48,780 bases of DNA from assembly GCF_001704635.1 (NCBI RefSeq), contig NZ_MAXF01000072.1, forward strand, positions 1 through 48,780, given 5' to 3'. This stretch comes from Streptomyces sparsogenes. GTDB lineage: Bacteria > Actinomycetota > Actinomycetes > Streptomycetales > Streptomycetaceae. The position numbers and the translations under genes were made by a program. How positions within the stretch are numbered: position 1 is the first letter of the stretch; the number at the start of each line of letters is the position of its first letter. Below, piece after piece: positions 25,384-35,200 of the stretch. A model generated the notes under the pieces. It searched no databases. It saw nothing but the letters and a program-made list of their open reading frames with translations, and was not told the origin of the DNA.

Positions 25384-26639
25384 CGCGCCGCCTGAGGGTC
25401 CTGCCGCGCCGGATCAGCCTGCGGGCCCGGCTGACCCTGATCTACGGGGGTCTGTTCCTCGCGGCCGGCGTGGTGCTGCTCGGCGTCACCTACGCGCTGT
25501 TCGACCAGCAGCTCGCCGGAGGCGGTCTGAAGGTCTACGCCCGCGGCGTGAAGACCGACGATCCCGCCTCGGGCCCACCTCGGAACCAGGTGATCACGGG
25601 GGACGGAAAAGTCCTCGGCAACGAGGCGGCGCAAAAGTGGATGAAGGACGAACGCGACCGGCTGAACGCCGCCGCCACCACGTCGCTCATCGCCCAGGGC
25701 GGGCTCGCGCTCCTGGTGGTCGGGGGCGCGGCGGCCGGTTTCGGCTGGCTGGCCGCCGGCCGGGTGCTGGCCCCGCTGCACCGGGTCACCGACACCGCCC
25801 GCCGTATCGCGAGCGCCCCCGCCGCCGACCGCGGCCTCCATGAGCGGATCGCCCTGCGCGGCCCCGACGACGAGGTCAAGGACCTCGCCGACACCTTCGA
25901 CACGATGGTCGAACGGCTCGACCGGTCCTTCGACGGCCAGCGCCGCTTCGTCGCCAACGCCTCACACGAGTTGCGCACCCCGCTCACCCTGGGGCGGGCC
26001 CTGGTCGAGGTGGCCATGCACCGCAAAGCCGCCTCCGAGGACGTCAGGCAGCTCGGCGAGAACCTGCTGGAGATCAACGCCCGCCACGAGCGACTGATCA
26101 ACGGGCTGCTGCTGCTCGCCAGTTCGGAGAACGAGATCAGCGAGCGACTCCCGGTCGATCTGTCCGACATCGTGGACCACGTGGTCGGGCAGACCGCGCG
26201 GGAGGCGGAAGTGGCCGGGATCACGGTGACGCAGCGGACCGCCCCGGCGCCCACTACCGGCGACGCGCTGCTGCTCGAACGGTTGGTGCACAACCTCGTC
26301 GAGAACGGCATCCGCCACAACACCCTGGACGGAGGCGGCTGGGTACGGGCCGTCTGCCGCGCCCGCGACGACGGCCTGGTCGAGGTGGAGGTGGACAACA
26401 CCGGCCCGGCCGTGCCCCGTTACGAGCTGCCGGCGCTCTTCGAGCCGTTCCGCCGCCTGGGCACTGACCGCCTCGTCACCGCGAAGGGCGCCGGCCTCGG
26501 CCTCTCCATCGTCCGCTCCATCGCCCGCGCCCACGGCGGCGAGGTCACCGCACGCCCCCGCGACGGCGGGGGCCTGACCGTAACGGTCACCCTCCCCGCC
26601 CACGCGGAGGCGGACGGCGGCAGGCCGGGGCATCCATAA
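25380..26639 (+). CDS. Sensor histidine kinase
   Basis: 419 residues. Two membrane helices (about 18-40 and 102-126) flank a short 60-residue extracytoplasmic loop. Then come a HAMP domain (AAGRVLAPLHRVTDTARRIA), the H-box FVANASHELRTPLT with H196, N-box LVHNLVENGIRHN and G-boxes VTAKGAGLGLSIV. The small sensor loop suggests sensing within or at the membrane, typical of envelope-stress kinases that guard ABC exporters. Confidence 0.96.
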
Positions 26640-26667
26640 GGGCCGGACATTCGTCAACCGGTCAACG

Positions 26668-26712
26668 CCTCCCGATCCGGTTCCTCCCGATCCGGTTCCT
26701 CCCGGTCCGGTC
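26668..26712. repeat. Three 15-bp tandem repeats
   Basis: CCTCCCGATCCGGTT is present twice exactly and once with two changes, in the 97-bp gap between the convergent kinase and DUF1801 genes. TCAACGCCTCC flanks the array on both sides. Confidence 0.7.
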
Positions 26713-26736
26713 AACGCCTCCGGTCCGGGGGCCGTC

Positions 26737-27219
26737 TCAGCTCACGGCCTGCCGGACGAGCGCGTCGATCCGCGCCTCGGCGGCGGGGGTCATCTCCGTG
26801 AGGGCGAAGGCGGTCGGCCACATGGCGCCGTCGTCGAGGTGCGCCTGGTCGCTGAAGCCGAGGGTGGCGTACCTCGACTTGAACTTCTGCGCGCTCTGGA
26901 AGAAGCAGACCACCTTGCCGTTCTTGGCGTACGCGGGCATCCCGTACCAGAGCTTCGGGGCGAGCTCCGGCGCGCCGGCCTTGACGATGGCGTGGACCCG
27001 CTCGGCGAGGACGCGGTCCGCCTCCGGCATCTCGGCGATCTTCGCGAGCACCTCGCTCTCCGGATCCGCCTTGGCCGCGCCCGCGCGGGAGCCGCGGCGG
27101 GCTGCCGACTTCAGTTCCTGGGCGCGCTCCTTCATCGCGCTCCGCTCCTCGTCGGTGAAGCCGTCGTACTTCTCGTCGGTCGCGGTGGTGGTCCTGGCGG
27201 CCGTCCGGGTGCCCTTCAT
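26737..27219 (-). CDS. DUF1801-family protein
   Basis: 160 residues from ATG 27219 with AGAGGAAA upstream; an earlier in-frame start at 27273 adds a low-complexity DPHDPHDPH stretch and is less likely. The N-terminal third is charged ([19 protein letters not shown]). The C-terminal half shows the DUF1801/YdhG pattern: [55 protein letters not shown]. Related proteins in Bacillus (Fra/YdhG) have been linked to iron delivery; that role is not shown here. Confidence 0.88.
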   Translation of the reverse strand: MKGTRTAARTTTATDEKYDGFTDEERSAMKERAQELKSAARRGSRAGAAKADPESEVLAKIAEMPEADRVLAERVHAIVKAGAPELAPKLWYGMPAYAKNGKVVCFFQSAQKFKSRYATLGFSDQAHLDDGAMWPTAFALTEMTPAAEARIDALVRQAVS

Positions 27220-27347
27220 CGCGGGTTTCCTCTCGTGCGGATCATGCGGATCGTGCGGATCTCGGTGTGACAACCAGGCTAGGGATCACCCGCGAGGGTG
27301 GCTTCTTGAAAACTGACCGGATGGCGCCGGCCGGAGGGCGCCCGGCG

Positions 27348-28541
27348 TCAGGCGGCCAGGTCGTGCTCGGTCCGGCGGCCGACCCGGGACCGGAGGGCCA
27401 GGGTCGCGGCCGAGGTCAGGACGCCGGAGAGGAGGGCGCTCCACCACAGGACGGCGGGGCTCAGGGAGGTGTAGACGGTGACGCCGAGGGTGAGGGCGCC
27501 GAACCGGGCCACCCCCCAGGTCCACTGGAAGGCGCCCTGGTAGCGGCCGCGGGCGTGGGCCGGGGCGAGGTCGGCGATCATGGCGGCGGCGATCCCCGCG
27601 ACCACGACCTCGCCGAGGGACCACACGACCACGGACACGGTGTACGCGGCGACGCTGTCCGCCACGCCGGTCAGGGCCACGCCCACGGCGATCAGCACGC
27701 TGCCCGCCGCCTGCACGGGGAGCTGCGGGAGCCGGGCGAGGGTGGCGGTGGCGAGCGGCTGGAGTGCGACCACGAACACCGCGTTGACCGCGGCCATCGC
27801 GCCGTAGACGGCCGGGGAGAGCCCGCTGTCGCGGATGGCCAGCGGCAGGGCGACCTCGGTCAGCGAGTAGACGAAGAGCTGGATCCCGAACAGCGGGAGC
27901 AGGGCGAGCAGCAGGCGGTCGCGCAGGACGACGCCGTAGCCGGCGCCGTCCGCCGCCGGGGCCTTCTCCTGCCGGGCGGGGCGGGTCTCGCGCAGCCGGG
28001 TGGCGACGATCGCCGCGTAGATCAGCATGGTGGCCACATCGACGGTGAACAGCAGCCAGTAGCCGTGCGCGGCGAGGAAGCCGCCGAGGACGCCGGCCGC
28101 GGCCGTGCCGATGTTGACTCCCCAGCCGAAGAGCGCGTACGCCCGCTGCCGGCGGCCCGAGTCCACCGAGTCGGCCAGCAGCGCGTAGGCGGCCGGGCCG
28201 ATCATCGCGCCCGCCGCGCTGATCAGCAGGGCGGCGGCCGCCATCGTCGCCACCCCCGGCGCCGCGAACAGCGCGCCCTGCGCGGCGGACGCGCCCAGGA
28301 GGCCGATCAGCATCGTGGAGCGGCGGCCGATCCGGTCGGCGAGCAGGCCGCCGAGCGCCGGGCCCAGGAGGTTGCCGGCGCCCAGCGCGCCCAGGACAAA
28401 GGTGGTCTCGGCGCCGGTGACGCCGCGCGCCGCCAGGAAGAAGACCAGGAAGGGGGTGACGAGGTAACCGAGCCGGTTGACGATCGTGCCGGCGAAGACG
28501 GTCCAGACGGCGGGCGGCAGGCCGCGGAATGTGGAGAGCAT
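27348..28541 (-). CDS. Major facilitator superfamily transporter
   Basis: 397 residues with twelve predicted helices. The MFS motif A loop is GGLLADRIGRRSTMLIGLLG after helix 2. A charged central loop (TRLRETRPARQEKAPAADG) separates the two six-helix halves. The pattern fits drug:proton antiporters of the DHA1 group. It diverges from an ArsR-type regulator (28635-29645) over 93 bp and is its likely target. Confidence 0.94.
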   Translation of the reverse strand: MLSTFRGLPPAVWTVFAGTIVNRLGYLVTPFLVFFLAARGVTGAETTFVLGALGAGNLLGPALGGLLADRIGRRSTMLIGLLGASAAQGALFAAPGVATMAAAALLISAAGAMIGPAAYALLADSVDSGRRQRAYALFGWGVNIGTAAAGVLGGFLAAHGYWLLFTVDVATMLIYAAIVATRLRETRPARQEKAPAADGAGYGVVLRDRLLLALLPLFGIQLFVYSLTEVALPLAIRDSGLSPAVYGAMAAVNAVFVVALQPLATATLARLPQLPVQAAGSVLIAVGVALTGVADSVAAYTVSVVVWSLGEVVVAGIAAAMIADLAPAHARGRYQGAFQWTWGVARFGALTLGVTVYTSLSPAVLWWSALLSGVLTSAATLALRSRVGRRTEHDLAA

Positions 28542-28634
28542 GCGTGGAGCCTGCGGGGTGACCCGGCCACCCTCCTATTGATTAAGGTGAGACCGAATCC
28601 ACCGGAAGGATCGGCTGGAGACCGAGAGGATCGC

Positions 28635-29645
28635 ATGGAGACCGGGCTCAGCTTTTCCGCCGCGGACCTGGCACAGACCCGCTTCGCGGTCTCTCCGATG
28701 TGGGAGGTCGTCACCAGTTTCCGGCTGCTGCGCGGCACCGAGGGCGAGCCGCCGCCGCACCGGCGGTGGATGGCGCAGGTCCGGCCGCGGCTCGCGGAGG
28801 CGGGGCTCGACCGCGGCTGGCTCGCCACGCTGATCCCCGAACGCGCCTATCTCGCGGACTTCCTCAACCCCACCCCCGAGACCCCCTTCCCCACGCTCGC
28901 CGCCGAGCTGGACGCGATCCGGCACACCCCGGCGGAGCGCGTACGCATCGATCTGGACCGGCTGGGCGCCGAGCGCGACCTGAGCAAGTCGCCCCGGATC
29001 CGGCTGCTCAGGGAGGCCCCCGAAGCGACGCTGCGGAAGGTCGCCGCCGAGATCGAGACGTACTGGGAGCTGGCCCTCGCCCCGTACTGGGACCGGATCC
29101 GGCAGCTGCTGGAGGCCGATGTCTTCCACCGGGCCCGGCAGGTGGCCGAGCACGGCGCCGGACACGTCCTCGGCGAGCTGCACGAGACCGTCCGCTGGGA
29201 CGACGGCACCCTGCGCCTGGTGCGCCGCCACTGCGCGCTGAGCCGGTCGGAGGCCGGGGCGGGCCTGCTGCTGGTGCCCTCCGCCTTCGCCTGGCCCCGG
29301 GTGTTCACCCGCTCCGTGCCCCCCGACCCGCCGCAACTCGCCTATCCCGCCCGGGGCATCGGCACCCTCTGGGAGCCGCGGAACGCCGGGTCGGTCGACG
29401 CGGTCGCGGCGGTCCTGGGGCGGTCGCGCGCCCTGCTCCTCGCGGAGCTGGACACCCCCGCCTCGACGACACGGCTCGCGGAGCGGTTCGGGATGTCGGC
29501 GGCCGGGGTGTCGCAGCACCTCACCGCGCTGCGCGGCGCGGGCCTGGTGACGACGCACCGGACGGGGCGTTCGGTGCTGTACGCGCGCACGGCGGTGGCC
29601 GACGCGCTGATGGCGCCCGCGGACGGCGTCGCGCTCGCGCGCTGA
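28635..29645 (+). CDS. ArsR-type winged-helix regulator with large N-terminal domain (DUF5937-like)
   Basis: 336 residues starting at ATG 28635 behind GAGAGGA. The last ~80 residues are an ArsR helix-turn-helix (LAERFGMSAAGVSQHLTALR, GLVTTHRTGRSVLYARTAV). The first ~240 residues (LSFSAADLAQTRFAVSPMWE, and later RARQVAEHGAGHVLGELHET) form the conserved domain found N-terminal to this winged helix in many Streptomyces regulators. It diverges from the MFS gene and probably regulates it. The effector is unknown. Confidence 0.9.
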   Translation: METGLSFSAADLAQTRFAVSPMWEVVTSFRLLRGTEGEPPPHRRWMAQVRPRLAEAGLDRGWLATLIPERAYLADFLNPTPETPFPTLAAELDAIRHTPAERVRIDLDRLGAERDLSKSPRIRLLREAPEATLRKVAAEIETYWELALAPYWDRIRQLLEADVFHRARQVAEHGAGHVLGELHETVRWDDGTLRLVRRHCALSRSEAGAGLLLVPSAFAWPRVFTRSVPPDPPQLAYPARGIGTLWEPRNAGSVDAVAAVLGRSRALLLAELDTPASTTRLAERFGMSAAGVSQHLTALRGAGLVTTHRTGRSVLYARTAVADALMAPADGVALAR

Positions 29646-29661
29646 TACCTGGCGAGGTCGT

Positions 29662-29694
29662 CAGCATTTCGTCATCACCGCTGCTAAAATGCTG
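29662..29694. promoter_or_regulatory. Antitoxin promoter/operator
   Basis: CAGCATTT and AAATGCTG form an 8-bp inverted repeat (spacer 17 bp) directly before the antitoxin ATG. The right arm overlaps a TAAAAT -10 box (29685-29690) six bases before the ATG, so the transcript is probably leaderless and autoregulated by the antitoxin. Confidence 0.6.
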
Positions 29695-29696
29695 GC

Positions 29697-29927
29697 ATGA
29701 CCGACGTAACAGTCCGCAGAGTGCCCGACGACATGTTGAAGACGCTCAAGATTCGCGCCGCGGAGGCCGGCAAGTCTCTGCAGGCGTATCTGTGGGACAT
29801 GATCGTGCGGGAGGCGACGACTCCCACCAATGCCGAACTGGCTCAGCGCATGAAGCGCGCCGCCACTCTGGACCTGACGGACGCGGACGTTCCGGGCCTT
29901 CTTGAAGCGGAGCGTGAACGTCGATGA
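29697..29927 (+). CDS. Ribbon-helix-helix antitoxin (FitA/VapB-type)
   Basis: 76 residues. The N-terminus MTDVTVRRVPDDMLKTLKIR followed by AAEAGKSLQAYLWDMI is the ribbon-helix-helix DNA-binding fold of FitA-type antitoxins. The C-terminal half (LDLTDADVPGLLEAERERR) is the expected toxin-wrapping tail. Its stop overlaps the toxin start (ATGA). It neutralises the PIN toxin and binds its own promoter. Confidence 0.92.
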   Translation: MTDVTVRRVPDDMLKTLKIRAAEAGKSLQAYLWDMIVREATTPTNAELAQRMKRAATLDLTDADVPGLLEAERERR

Positions 29928-30328
29928 TCGTCATCGACTGCTCCGCACTTGTCCACGGCCTGACCGACCGGGGCCCGCGCGGGGACGCCGTACGCGCCAA
30001 GATCGCCGCCCATGGCCTCGCGGCGCCGGCGCTGCTCGACTTCGAGGTCGGATCGGCCCTGTTCGGCATGGCGCGCGGGCAACGCGGGGGCGTACCGAAG
30101 CTGGCTGCGGAAGACCTTGACGAAGCCCTGGCCACCTACCAGGCGCTCACCATCCGCCGGTACGACGCGATGCCGTTCTGGCCCCGTGTGCGAGAGCTGT
30201 CGGCGAACCTGTCCGCCTACGACGCCGCGTACGTCGCACTTGCCGAAGGACTCGACGTTGATTTCGTCACGAGCGACGCACGCATCGCGAAGGCAGGCGT
30301 AGCACGTGTCACGGTGGACGTTCTCTGA
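29924..30328 (+). CDS. vapC: VapC-type PIN-domain ribonuclease toxin
   Basis: 134 residues. All four PIN acidic residues are present: D5 (MIVIDCSALV), E41 (LLDFEVGSAL), D100 (SAYDAAYVALAE) and D118 (FVTSDARIAKA). It is a Mg-dependent endoribonuclease by family and is translationally coupled to the antitoxin. Nothing in the sequence suggests inactivation, so the pair should be functional. Confidence 0.94.
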   Translation: MIVIDCSALVHGLTDRGPRGDAVRAKIAAHGLAAPALLDFEVGSALFGMARGQRGGVPKLAAEDLDEALATYQALTIRRYDAMPFWPRVRELSANLSAYDAAYVALAEGLDVDFVTSDARIAKAGVARVTVDVL

Positions 30329-30457
30329 TCGGCGAACCCAGACGGCGGCGGCTCGGGCAATGGGGCGACGTCTCTGTTGAAAGAGAGGGCGGTCATCGAG
30401 CCGCCTATGAAACCGCCGTGAAACCGCGGTGATCCCGGCCCCGCGCATCCTCACCGC

Positions 30458-31432
30458 ATGACGACTTCCCGACCCGCCCGGGCCATCACGGCGACCGGGC
30501 TGCGCAAGGCGTACGGCGAGCAGGTGGTGCTCGACGGCATCGATCTGGACATCCGCGAGGGCACGGTCTTCTCGCTGCTCGGGCCCAACGGCGCGGGCAA
30601 GACCACCATGGTGCAGATCCTGTCCACCCTGATCCGGGCCGACGGCGGCGAGTTCCGCGTGGCCGGGCACGACCCGGCGAGGGAGCCCGACGCGGTGCGG
30701 GCCGCGATCGGGGTGACCGGGCAGTTCTCGGCCGTGGACAACCTGCTGACCGGCGAGGAGAACCTGCTGCTGATGGCGGACCTGCACCGCCTCGGCCGGC
30801 GCGAGGGGCGGCGGCGGGCCGCCGAGCTGCTGGAGCGGTTCGACCTCGTCGAGGCGGCCGGGAAGACGCCCGCCACCTACTCGGGCGGGATGCGGCGGCG
30901 GCTCGACCTCGCGATGACGCTGGTCGGCGAGCCGCGCGTCATCTTCCTCGACGAGCCGACCACCGGCCTCGACCCGCGCAGCCGGCACACCATGTGGCAG
31001 ATCGTCCGGGACCTGGTGGCGGGCGGGGTCACGGTGTTCCTGACCACGCAGTACCTGGAGGAGGCCGACGAGCTGGCCGACCGGATCGCGGTGCTCAACG
31101 GCGGGAAGCTGGTCGCGGAGGGGACGGCGGAGGAGCTCAAGCGGCGGATCCCCGGCGGGCATGTGCGGCTGCGGTTCACCCGGCCGGAGGATCTGGAGCG
31201 GGCCGCCCGGGCCTTCGGCGAGGTGTCGCGCGACGACGAGGCGCTCACCCTCCAGGTGCCGAGCGACGGCAGTGTCCGGGAGCTGAGGTCCCTGCTCGAC
31301 TGGCTGGACGCCGAGTCGGTCGAGGCCGAGGAGCTGTCCGTGCACACCCCCGACCTCGACGACGTCTTCTTCGCCCTGACCGGCACCCCGACCCAGCAGC
31401 CCCAGCCCACCGCACGGAAGGTGAACGCGTGA
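30458..31432 (+). CDS. Drr-type ABC exporter ATPase
   Basis: 324 residues. Walker A is GPNGAGKTT, the signature is YSGGMRRRLDLA, Walker B is VIFLDEPTTGLDPRS, and the C-terminal DrrA-type extension ends in VEAEELSVHTPDLDDVFFAL. This C-terminal motif is specific to the daunorubicin-resistance (DrrA) subfamily. It is coupled to the permease by a TGATG overlap. Likely exports a hydrophobic compound; no biosynthetic cluster is next to it. The 129-bp upstream gap contains a direct repeat of TGAAACCGC and no clear promoter. Confidence 0.95.
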   Translation: MTTSRPARAITATGLRKAYGEQVVLDGIDLDIREGTVFSLLGPNGAGKTTMVQILSTLIRADGGEFRVAGHDPAREPDAVRAAIGVTGQFSAVDNLLTGEENLLLMADLHRLGRREGRRRAAELLERFDLVEAAGKTPATYSGGMRRRLDLAMTLVGEPRVIFLDEPTTGLDPRSRHTMWQIVRDLVAGGVTVFLTTQYLEEADELADRIAVLNGGKLVAEGTAEELKRRIPGGHVRLRFTRPEDLERAARAFGEVSRDDEALTLQVPSDGSVRELRSLLDWLDAESVEAEELSVHTPDLDDVFFALTGTPTQQPQPTARKVNA

Positions 31433-32232
31433 TGAGCGGCGCCCTGATCCACACCTTCAGCGACTCGATGACGATGCTGCGGCGCAACCTGAAGCACGCG
31501 CTGCGCTACCCCGCCATGACGATCACCGTCGCCGCGATGCCGGTCGTCATGCTGCTGCTGTTCGTCTACGTCTTCGGGGGCGCCCTGGGCACCGGTGTCG
31601 GCCCGATGGGCGGGTCGGGCGGCGACGCGGACTACATCGACTACGCCGCCCCCGGCATCATCCTGATGGCGGCCACCTCCGGGTCGCTGGCGATGGCGGT
31701 GTCCATCTCCGTCGACATGACCGAGGGCATCATCAACCGCTTCCGGACGATGGCGATCTCGCGGGCCTCGGTGCTCGTCGGACACGTCGTCGGCAGCGTG
31801 CTCCAGACGCTGGTCGCCATCACCCTGGTCACCGGGCTCGCGCTGGTCATGGGGTTCCGCCCGAACGCCACCGTCGTCGAGTGGCTCGCCGTACTCGGCC
31901 TGCTGACGCTGGTCACCGTCGCGCTCACCTGGCTGTCGGCCGCCATGGGGCTGGCGTGCAGGAGCCCCGAGACCGCGAGCAACGCGCCCATGCCGCTCCA
32001 GTTCCTGCCGTTCCTCGGCAGCGCGATCGTCCCCACGGACTCGATGCCGACCGGGCTGCGCTGGTTCGCCGAGTACCAGCCGTACACGCCGATCATCGAG
32101 ACGCTGCGGGGGCTGCTGATGGGCACGGAGATCGGGAACAGCGGCATCATCGCGGTGGCCTGGTGCGTGGGCCTCACCGTGGTCGGATTCCTCTGGGCGC
32201 GGGCGTTGTTCAGGCGGGAGCCCCGGCGTTAG
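31432..32232 (+). CDS. Drr-type ABC exporter permease (ABC2 family)
   Basis: 266 residues from ATG 31432 (GTG 31429 is possible). Six predicted helices begin with MTITVAAMPVVMLLLFVYVF; the conserved EGIINRFRTMAISRASVLVG and LQFLPFLGSAIVPTDSMP segments identify an ABC-2/DrrB permease. It partners the ATPase directly upstream. Its stop overlaps by four bases with the stop of the convergent AfsR-like gene. Confidence 0.95.
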   Translation: MSGALIHTFSDSMTMLRRNLKHALRYPAMTITVAAMPVVMLLLFVYVFGGALGTGVGPMGGSGGDADYIDYAAPGIILMAATSGSLAMAVSISVDMTEGIINRFRTMAISRASVLVGHVVGSVLQTLVAITLVTGLALVMGFRPNATVVEWLAVLGLLTLVTVALTWLSAAMGLACRSPETASNAPMPLQFLPFLGSAIVPTDSMPTGLRWFAEYQPYTPIIETLRGLLMGTEIGNSGIIAVAWCVGLTVVGFLWARALFRREPRR

Positions 32233-35200
32233 GCGCCCCGGCGCTGCTCGTCCGTGCCTGCTGTGCGGCCGTGCCCTCCGCACTCGCGCGGAGCTGCCGT
32301 GAGGGGTTCGATCGCGGCGAGCGCGGCGGCCCGCAGATCGTCCCGCCCCAGGGCGGCGTACGAGGACACCGCCTCCTCGTACGCCGCCCTGTCGGCCTGT
32401 TCGGCCGCGCGGCGGGCGCGGGCCGAGGACATGGTCGGCTGGAATCCGCGCAGGAAGCGGAACCGCTCCGCCAGAGCGATCAGCCGGGCCCCGGCCGCAC
32501 GGGCGCCGGGGACACCGGCCCCGGACGCATGGGCCCCGGACGCACCGGCCCCGGCCGCGCGGGCGCCCGCGTCGCCGGTGTGCTCCGCGCGGTCGAGCTC
32601 CACCATGGCCACGGCCAGCAGCAGCGCGCCGCACACCGGGAGCTCCATCAGATAGGCCGGGGGCTTCTCCACGGGGTGGCTGAGCATTGTCCACAGCTTG
32701 TGGGGAAGTGCGCCGGCGGTCTTCTCGATCAGGTCCACCCGGCCGTGGTGCGCGTGGGCGATCACGGCGGCGGCCTCGACCTCCAGGGTCCAGGGCTCCA
32801 GGCCGGGCGGGTCGGTGCGGTAGAGCGTGTTCTCGTCGCTGCGCGACGCCTCGACGGCCCGCCGCCACTGGCGCAGACCGGTCTCGGTGTCGCCGCGCGC
32901 GAGGGCCAGTTCCGCCCGTGTGCCGAGGTCGAAGATGACCACACCGACCGTCTCGTCCCTCCGGTCCGACGTGGTCAGCGGCAGCCAGCGCTCCGCCTCG
33001 TCGATGGCGCCGAGCTGCAGGTTGACGAGGCTCAACGCCGCCCGGACGCCGGAAATGTCCCCCCACGGCATGCACTCCTCCAGCAGCCGCAGCGCCTCCT
33101 CCCCATGGCGCCTGCCCTCCTCGCCCCGTTCGGCCTGGAGGCACAGCTCCCCGATCCGGGAGTGGGCGAGGACCTGGACCCAGGCGGCGCTCCGGCCCGC
33201 GAACGCGTCAAGCATCTCCCGGGCGGCCCGCAGTGCGCCGTCCAAGTCGCCCGCTCGCTCCAGGACGTAGCTCGCCACGGCATTGGCGACGCCGGCCAGC
33301 AGCGGCTCGCCGCTCTCGCACAGCGCGCGCAGCGGGGCGGGGTCCGGGCCCAGCACCTCGGGCGCGGCGGCCAGGACGGTCGCGACGGCCCGCAGGAGGG
33401 TGTCGGGCGAGGCGGGCGGCAGCCGGCGCAGGGTGGCGAGCGGACGGCCGGCGCGCAGCCCGACGACGGTGAAGGTGTTCGCGGTGAACAGCGCCGTGGC
33501 GGTCCGGGTCGCCTCGACGAGCGCGGGGTCGGGCCCCCGCTCGGGCCGGAAGTGCGACAGCAGCCGGCCGGTCTCGTCGGCCAGCACGGCCACGCGCGCG
33601 TAGTTGCCCTCGACGGTCCACAGGCTCGCGAGCACCGCGGAGACCGCCGCGACCGCCGCCCCGTCGGCCCGGGCGAGGCCGTGCCGCAGGGCGTGGACGA
33701 GGTTGTCCTGCTCGGCCCGGATCCGGTCGAGGGCCGCGAAGGGCTCGGGCGCGTGGGGCCCTTCGTGGTGCGCGACGCCGAAGTCGCGGGCCCACGCGAG
33801 GAAACGGCCGAGCACGCGGTCGGTGTCCCCGGCCGCCTCCCGGTGGGCGGTGCTGAACTCCCGTACGGTCTCCAGCATCCGGAAGCGCGCCCCCGAGGGG
33901 GTGTCGGCGACCTTGAGCAGCGACTGGTCGGTCAGGTCCGCCAGCACCTCCAGGGTGTCGCCGTCCTCTCCCGGGCGCGCGTCGCCGTCCTCGCCCAGCA
34001 GGTGGCGTGCGGCGTCGGCCGTGAATCCGCCGGGGAAGACGGACAGCGCCCGCAGCGCCGCCCGCCCGGCCGGGTCCAGCAGGTTCCAGCTCCAGTCGAC
34101 GACGGCGTGCAGCGTACGGTGGCGGTCGGGCGCGTCCCGGGCGCCGCCGCGCAGCAGGGCGAAGCGGTCCTCCAGGCGCCGGGCGATCTCCGCGACCGAC
34201 ATGACCCGGACCCGCGCGGCCGCCAGCTCCACCGCGAGCGGCAGCCCGTCCAGGTGGCGGCACAGCTCCTCCACCGCCTCCCTGGGCAGCTCGGCCCCGG
34301 GGCGCACGGCCCGCGCCCGCTGCTCGAACAGCTCGACGGTCGTGGCGAGGCTCAGCTCCGGCAGCGGGTACACGGCCTCCGAGGAGAGGCCGAGGGGCGC
34401 CCGGCTGGTGGTGAGCACCCGCAGGTCCTGGGTCGTGGACACCAGGTGGCGTACGAGGTCGGCGGCGCCGCGTATGACGTGCTCGCAGTTGTCCAGCACC
34501 AGCAGGAGGGGCCCGGTGCCGAGGGCGGCCGCGATGCCGGTGAGGAGGTCCGTCGGCAGGCCCAGGGGGCCGGCGGAGGCGGGCAGCACCTCGCCGACGC
34601 CGAGGGCCGAGGCGACCTCCCTGGCCACGTCCTCGTCGGAGGTGACGCCCGCGAGCCCGACGAAGTACACGGCGCGCCGCCCCGCCCGGCGGCTCACGGC
34701 GTGCGCCAGCCGCGTCTTGCCCAGGCCGCCGGGGCCGACGACCGAGGCGACCCGGGATGCCTCCAGCAGGTCCGCGACGGCGGCGATGTCGTCGTCGCGG
34801 CCGAGCAGCGGATTGGGCTCGTGCGGGACGCCGTGGCGCACCACGGGCGCCTCGCCGCGCAGCAGTTCCTCGTGCACGGCCCGGAGCGCGGGTCCCGGGT
34901 CGGTGCCGAGTTCCTCGCGCAGCGCCCGGCGGTAGGCGTCGTACCTGGCCAGCGCCGCGGAGGGGCCCAGGGTGGCCGCCTCGCAACGCAGCAGCTCCAG
35001 CAGCACCTCCTCGTCCCGGGGCCGCTCGCGGGCCAGTTCGGCCAGCGGCTCGGCCGCCTCGGCCCGCCGGCCGAGCCGGGACAGGGCCAGCGCGCGGGCG
35101 CGCGCCAGCGTCCGGTAGGTCGCGGCCCGCTCCGCGCGCAGCGCGGCCACGGGGTCCTTCTCGGCCGCCGGGTCCCCGGCCTCCGGCCCCCCGGCCGCCG

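Noticed and set aside
30329..30457. Regulatory RNA or riboswitch between vapC and the Drr ATPase gene
   Set aside because: Only a short TGAAACCGC direct repeat is visible and no stable fold or known riboswitch pattern is recognised.
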